A program made the position numbers and the translations under genes. From the NCBI GenBank assembly GCA_964557205.1, contig CAZKZI010000127.1:1-9501 (forward strand): a stretch of DNA of 9,501 nucleotides, written 5' to 3'. The notes under the pieces were generated by a model, which saw nothing but the letters and a program-made list of their open reading frames with translations, did no database searches and was not told the DNA's origin. Source of the DNA: JAQVQN01 sp964557205 (GTDB lineage Bacteria; Verrucomicrobiota; Kiritimatiellia; RFP12; UBA1067). This document shows positions 6,126-9,501 of this stretch, piece by piece (the stretch's first letter is position 1; every line of letters starts with the position of its first letter).

Positions 6126-8555
6126 ATGCCCTTTTTCGGACGGTTTTTCTGCTGCTTATATGTTATACCAGCCATCCTGTCTGCGTTGGCGTTTTCAGGT
6201 TGCGATCGCATGCCCAGAGGTTTGGAACCGAATAAGATTATTTCCATGACCCCTGAGACGCAGCTCGGTTTTCCCGGTGAGACGTTGACAAAGAATGTTC
6301 GCGTCGAGCTGCTCAGCACGGTCATCCCCGGGTTGCTGGGCGGTAAGGGCGCGCCACATTCCATGGGCGGGATAAAACTCGTGGTTGAGCCGGTCGATGC
6401 GAACTCCGGAATTGAAGCGACGCCTTCGGAAGGAACGACTGACGCTGGCGGCAACCTGGAGTTCAGCGTGAAGCTCGGTAGCATGCTGGGGGATCAATAT
6501 CTGGATGTTTTCTGCGCTGAAAACCCGGAAATCAGGAAACGCTTGCGTTTCGTTGTTGGCGCGGTTATCGAAAACGACCGTCAGGAGATTGCGGCGGGGG
6601 ACACGCTTGCCAAGCCCTTCCGGGTCAGACTGTCCGGCCCCGGGCTAAAGCCGCTATCGGGGGTGCAGGTGTTTTTCACGCTTGCGCGCCAACCCGGCAA
6701 ATCAGGACATCTCACCAAGAACATGGTGCTGACCGATGTCGCCGGCGTAGCCGAGGTCGGCCTAAAAACCGACCCTAGCGCCACCGGCCGGTATGAGATC
6801 TGCGTCGCGGTGTCTGACCCGCAGCGCGGCTTCTTCATCCGTCCTTTCTTTGGCGAAGCGATCTCCATTTGCGCCACTGGCGTTATCATCGCGGTGCTGG
6901 GCGGCCTGGCCATATTCGTTTTCGGCATGACGCTGATGAGCGAAGGTCTGCAGCAAGTGGCTGGCAATAAGATGAAGACGGTGTTGGCGTACATCACCCG
7001 TAATCGAGTCACTGCTATCATGGCCGGAACTTTTGTGACCGCTCTGGTTCAGTCCTCCAGCGCCACCACTGTCATGACTGTCGGTTTCGTGAATGCCGGA
7101 CTGCTGACCTTGCGGCAGGCCATAGGAGTGGTCTTCGGAGCAAACATCGGCACCACCGTTACCGGCCAGATGGTCTCCTTCAAGCTGGATGGACTGGCTC
7201 TGCCCGCCACCATAATAGGTGTGATCTTGCTTATAGTCACCCGCAAGGGAATGTTGCAAGGTGTCGCGCGCTCGATCCTAGGTTTCGGGCTCTTGTTTTT
7301 CGGCATGACGCTGATGTCGAACGAGCTTAAGGCCATTAGCGCTTTTCCAACCTTCGTCCAGTTTTTCCATACCTTCGACTGCATGCCTGCCGCTGCCGGC
7401 GCGAATATGCCCCTTGGCTCGGTATTGGGTGCTGTCGGTATCGGCACTGCGCTTACGATCCTGGTGCAGAGCAGCTCTGCCACTATCGGCCTTACCATTG
7501 CCCTTGCCAACAGCGGCCTCGTCTCGGTCTGGACCGCCATACCTATCGTGCTCGGAGATAACATCGGTACCACCATCACCGCCATGTTCGCCTCCATTAA
7601 TGCCAACCGCACTGCCCGGCAGACGGCTTTGGCGCATTCGATGTTCAATATCCTCGGCGCGACCGTTCTGATCCTGACTTTTTATGTTTCAACCAAAGAC
7701 GTTCCCTGTTTCCTGTTCCTTGTCAACAATGTAACATCAGGCGATGTGTTCAGCGGAGAAAATGTCGGACGTCATGTGGCGATGGCGCATACGCTCTTCA
7801 ACGTCACCAACGTCTTGATCATGACGCCCTTCATAGGCATACTTGCCTGGATATGTGAGCATATCCTGCCTGGCAAGAAAGTCACTTCCCGTACCGTCAA
7901 TCTGGAAATGAATCTGCTCAACACGCCTCCCCTGGCGTTGTTCTGCGCGATGCGCGCGCTCGGCGATATGACCGAGACCGCCTGGAACGCAGCCGCAGTG
8001 GCACTGCGCGGTTACAAGAACAGCGTTCCCGCGGATATTAACGCTATCCAGAAGATCGAGGACCAGGTCGACGAAACCCAAGCGGCCATTATGGACTATC
8101 TGGTCCAACTTACACGCAAGGAGCTTTCTGAGCAACAGGCCGCCGCAATACCGGTGCTGATGCACTGCGTAAACGATGCCGAACGCATCTCCGATCTGGC
8201 ACTGCTGGTTGCCAAGCGTTCGGTTTCACAGGCTTCGGTTTCAACTCGGCTCTCGGAAACCGCCCGCAAGGAGTTGGATGTCTTAATGGAAAAAGCCACG
8301 ATCATCGCAGACCTTACCCGTGAAAGTCTGCAAGACGGCCGCCTGCTGGCAAAGGCCGTGGAAGTGGTGGTCAAAGATCTGGAAAAATTGGCGCAAAAAT
8401 CGATGCAAAATCATGTTGACCGTCTCCAGAAAGGATCCTGCACTCCCGAACGCGGCCTGGTCTATGTCGAGGTGATCGGCGCGGTCGACAACATTGTGCG
8501 CCATCTTGAAAACATCGCGCAGCGGTCTGATATTTTGACAGAAGCCGCGAGCTGA
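6126..8555 (+). CDS. Na+/phosphate cotransporter (NptA/PNaS type) with lipoprotein signal, Ig-like region and PhoU domain
   Basis: This 809-residue protein is a type II sodium-dependent phosphate transporter of the inner membrane. Residues 1-26 form a lipoprotein-type signal ending in LAFSGC, with Cys26 as the lipidation site and Asp27 at +2. Residues 27-245 look extracytoplasmic and beta-rich, with at least one and probably two Ig-like units. The second (about 147-235) has VRLSGPGLKPLSGVQVFFTL and TDVAGVAEVGLKTD, the pattern of bacterial Ig-like domains. The transporter core, about 250-580, holds the two inverted-repeat signatures: QSSSATT at 309-315 with GANIGTT at 338-344, and QSSSATI at 448-454 with GDNIGTT at 477-483. 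These QSSS motifs bind Na+ and phosphate in the family. Residues 595-809 are a PhoU-like helical domain, common as a C-terminal fusion and likely cytoplasmic and regulatory. Bacterial members without the Ig-like front end are usually about 550-600 residues, so this one is long. tyrA starts 60 bases downstream. Confidence 0.92.
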   Translation: MPFFGRFFCCLYVIPAILSALAFSGCDRMPRGLEPNKIISMTPETQLGFPGETLTKNVRVELLSTVIPGLLGGKGAPHSMGGIKLVVEPVDANSGIEATPSEGTTDAGGNLEFSVKLGSMLGDQYLDVFCAENPEIRKRLRFVVGAVIENDRQEIAAGDTLAKPFRVRLSGPGLKPLSGVQVFFTLARQPGKSGHLTKNMVLTDVAGVAEVGLKTDPSATGRYEICVAVSDPQRGFFIRPFFGEAISICATGVIIAVLGGLAIFVFGMTLMSEGLQQVAGNKMKTVLAYITRNRVTAIMAGTFVTALVQSSSATTVMTVGFVNAGLLTLRQAIGVVFGANIGTTVTGQMVSFKLDGLALPATIIGVILLIVTRKGMLQGVARSILGFGLLFFGMTLMSNELKAISAFPTFVQFFHTFDCMPAAAGANMPLGSVLGAVGIGTALTILVQSSSATIGLTIALANSGLVSVWTAIPIVLGDNIGTTITAMFASINANRTARQTALAHSMFNILGATVLILTFYVSTKDVPCFLFLVNNVTSGDVFSGENVGRHVAMAHTLFNVTNVLIMTPFIGILAWICEHILPGKKVTSRTVNLEMNLLNTPPLALFCAMRALGDMTETAWNAAAVALRGYKNSVPADINAIQKIEDQVDETQAAIMDYLVQLTRKELSEQQAAAIPVLMHCVNDAERISDLALLVAKRSVSQASVSTRLSETARKELDVLMEKATIIADLTRESLQDGRLLAKAVEVVVKDLEKLAQKSMQNHVDRLQKGSCTPERGLVYVEVIGAVDNIVRHLENIAQRSDILTEAAS

Positions 8556-8615
8556 CGCTTGTGTCCGATCGTTAGAAACGTCACAAATTCAAACGGAATA
8601 ACGGGTATTAGAAAC

Positions 8616-9455
8616 ATGCGGATATCAATCATCGGGCTCGGCCTTATCGGTGGCTCTTTTGCCAAAGACCTGCGCAAAGCGGGGTTGGCCAGCGGGCTAC
8701 TGGGTGTGGAGACCTCGGCGGAACACGCCCGGCGCGCGCTGGAGCTTAAACTGGTTGACCGTGTGGTGACCCTGCCGGAAGCCTTGCAACACAGCGAGGC
8801 GCTGCTGCTGGCCGCGCCGGTCGACGCTATCGAGGCCATGCTGCCGTCTGTGCTGGATGCCGTACGCCCCGAACAGACCGTCATAGATCTGGGCTCTGCC
8901 AAATTCAGGATCGCAGCGGCTGTGCGCGGCCACGCCAACCGAGCGCGTTATGTGGCGGCACATCCCATGGCCGGCACGGAGAACGCCGGGCCGGATGCCG
9001 CGCTCGAAGATTTGTTTCGGGGCAAGACTGTGTTGCTCTGCGATCTGGAATTAAGCGCACCGGATGCCTGCAAGACTGCGCTAGAAATCTTTCATGCCGT
9101 CGGCATGAAGTTTGAGTTCATGACCTCTGATCAGCACGACCGCCACGCGGCGTATGTCTCACACCTGTCGCATGTCGCGGCCTATGCTTTGTCGCTGGCT
9201 GTGCAGACCGAAGAAAAGGCCGGATACGCCGTGCCGCGGCTGGCCGGCGGCGGTTTCGCTTCCACAGTGCGCCTTGCCAAAAGCTCGCCGGAAATGTGGG
9301 TGCCGATCTTCCGCCACAACCGCGAGCAGGTGTTGCAGTCGATCGAGGCATTTTCCGAACGCTTGCAGGCATTCAAGGCCTGCCTGGAGGCGGAAGATTA
9401 CGGCAAGCTTGAGAAACTTATACGCGCCGCCAATCAAATCCGCGAACTACTTTGA
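8616..9455 (+). CDS. tyrA: Prephenate dehydrogenase
   Basis: This enzyme oxidatively decarboxylates prephenate to 4-hydroxyphenylpyruvate, the tyrosine precursor, in the cytoplasm. The 279-residue length fits the monofunctional form with no chorismate mutase or ACT domain, so tyrosine feedback through an ACT domain is not expected. The Rossmann motif GLGLIGGS is at residues 7-14, and Glu32 at the end of the second strand suggests NAD+ over NADP+. DLGSAK is at 91-96, and HPMAGTENAG (116-125) contains the catalytic-type His116. HAAYVSHLSHVAAYAL is at 177-192, and GGFASTVRLAKSSPEMWVPIFRHN at 212-235 closes the dimer domain. An arogenate-preferring form cannot be excluded from sequence. The ATG at 8616 starts the canonical MRISIIGLG; an upstream in-frame TTG at 8559 would add 19 unlikely residues. 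No strong ribosome site is visible. It follows the phosphate transporter gene by 60 bases and may be read through from it. Confidence 0.95.
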   Translation: MRISIIGLGLIGGSFAKDLRKAGLASGLLGVETSAEHARRALELKLVDRVVTLPEALQHSEALLLAAPVDAIEAMLPSVLDAVRPEQTVIDLGSAKFRIAAAVRGHANRARYVAAHPMAGTENAGPDAALEDLFRGKTVLLCDLELSAPDACKTALEIFHAVGMKFEFMTSDQHDRHAAYVSHLSHVAAYALSLAVQTEEKAGYAVPRLAGGGFASTVRLAKSSPEMWVPIFRHNREQVLQSIEAFSERLQAFKACLEAEDYGKLEKLIRAANQIRELL

Positions 9456-9501
9456 CGCGGTCTGAACCCTGACTCCTGAGCATTTTATATCTTGGGCTTG
9501 A

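Noticed and set aside
8556..8615. A terminator between the phosphate transporter gene and tyrA
   Set aside because: TGACG and CGTCA can pair, but over a long loop and with no T-run after them.
9456..9501. The start of another gene after tyrA
   Set aside because: Only 46 bases remain, with no start codon plus ribosome site that can be supported.
1..9501. CRISPR array, insertion sequence, phage gene, tRNA or rRNA
   Set aside because: No regularly spaced repeats, transposase or integrase motifs, flanking inverted repeats, or RNA gene signatures were seen on either strand.

Overview
The window reads as ordinary chromosomal sequence from an anaerobic, moderately GC-rich bacterium, most likely of the PVC group (Verrucomicrobiota/Kiritimatiellota-like). 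Three things point there: a Tat-exported GH109-type Gfo/Idh/MocA enzyme; a small acidic-linker protein resembling an uncharacterised family I associate with Verrucomicrobia; and a TM1266-type protein, a family linked to [FeFe]-hydrogenase systems and so to anaerobes. The taxonomic call comes from family recognition and is not proven by the sequence.

Left part (1-4578, all plus strand): the 3' end of an unidentified gene; a Tat-signal GH109-like NAD-dependent glycosidase; a 167-residue hypothetical protein; pyrroline-5-carboxylate reductase (proC); a 97-residue TM1266-type ACT-like regulator; and an archaeal-type cofactor-independent phosphoglycerate mutase homologue, which could instead be the 'proposed homoserine kinase' variant. 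Gaps of 52, 23, 12 and 62 bases between these genes suggest one transcript, or two with a possible break before the mutase gene.

Middle (4611-5972, minus strand): a 12-helix membrane protein of the MOP/MATE type with an ANKH-like flavour. It converges on the mutase gene and diverges from the gene to its right. A 153-base divergent spacer follows.

Right part (6126-9455, plus strand): an 809-residue Na+/phosphate cotransporter with an N-terminal lipoprotein signal, a periplasmic Ig-like region and a C-terminal PhoU domain, then prephenate dehydrogenase (tyrA). The last 46 bases hold nothing I can identify.

The metabolic genes cover proline synthesis, tyrosine synthesis and either glycolysis or threonine synthesis. 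The two transporters stand back to back and may both concern phosphate or phosphorylated compounds. I see no mobile element, CRISPR array, RNA gene or phage gene, and no clear new system. The most unusual items are the lipoprotein/Ig-like front end of the phosphate transporter, its divergent pairing with the ANKH-like protein, and the unlinked hydrogenase-type regulator among amino-acid genes.
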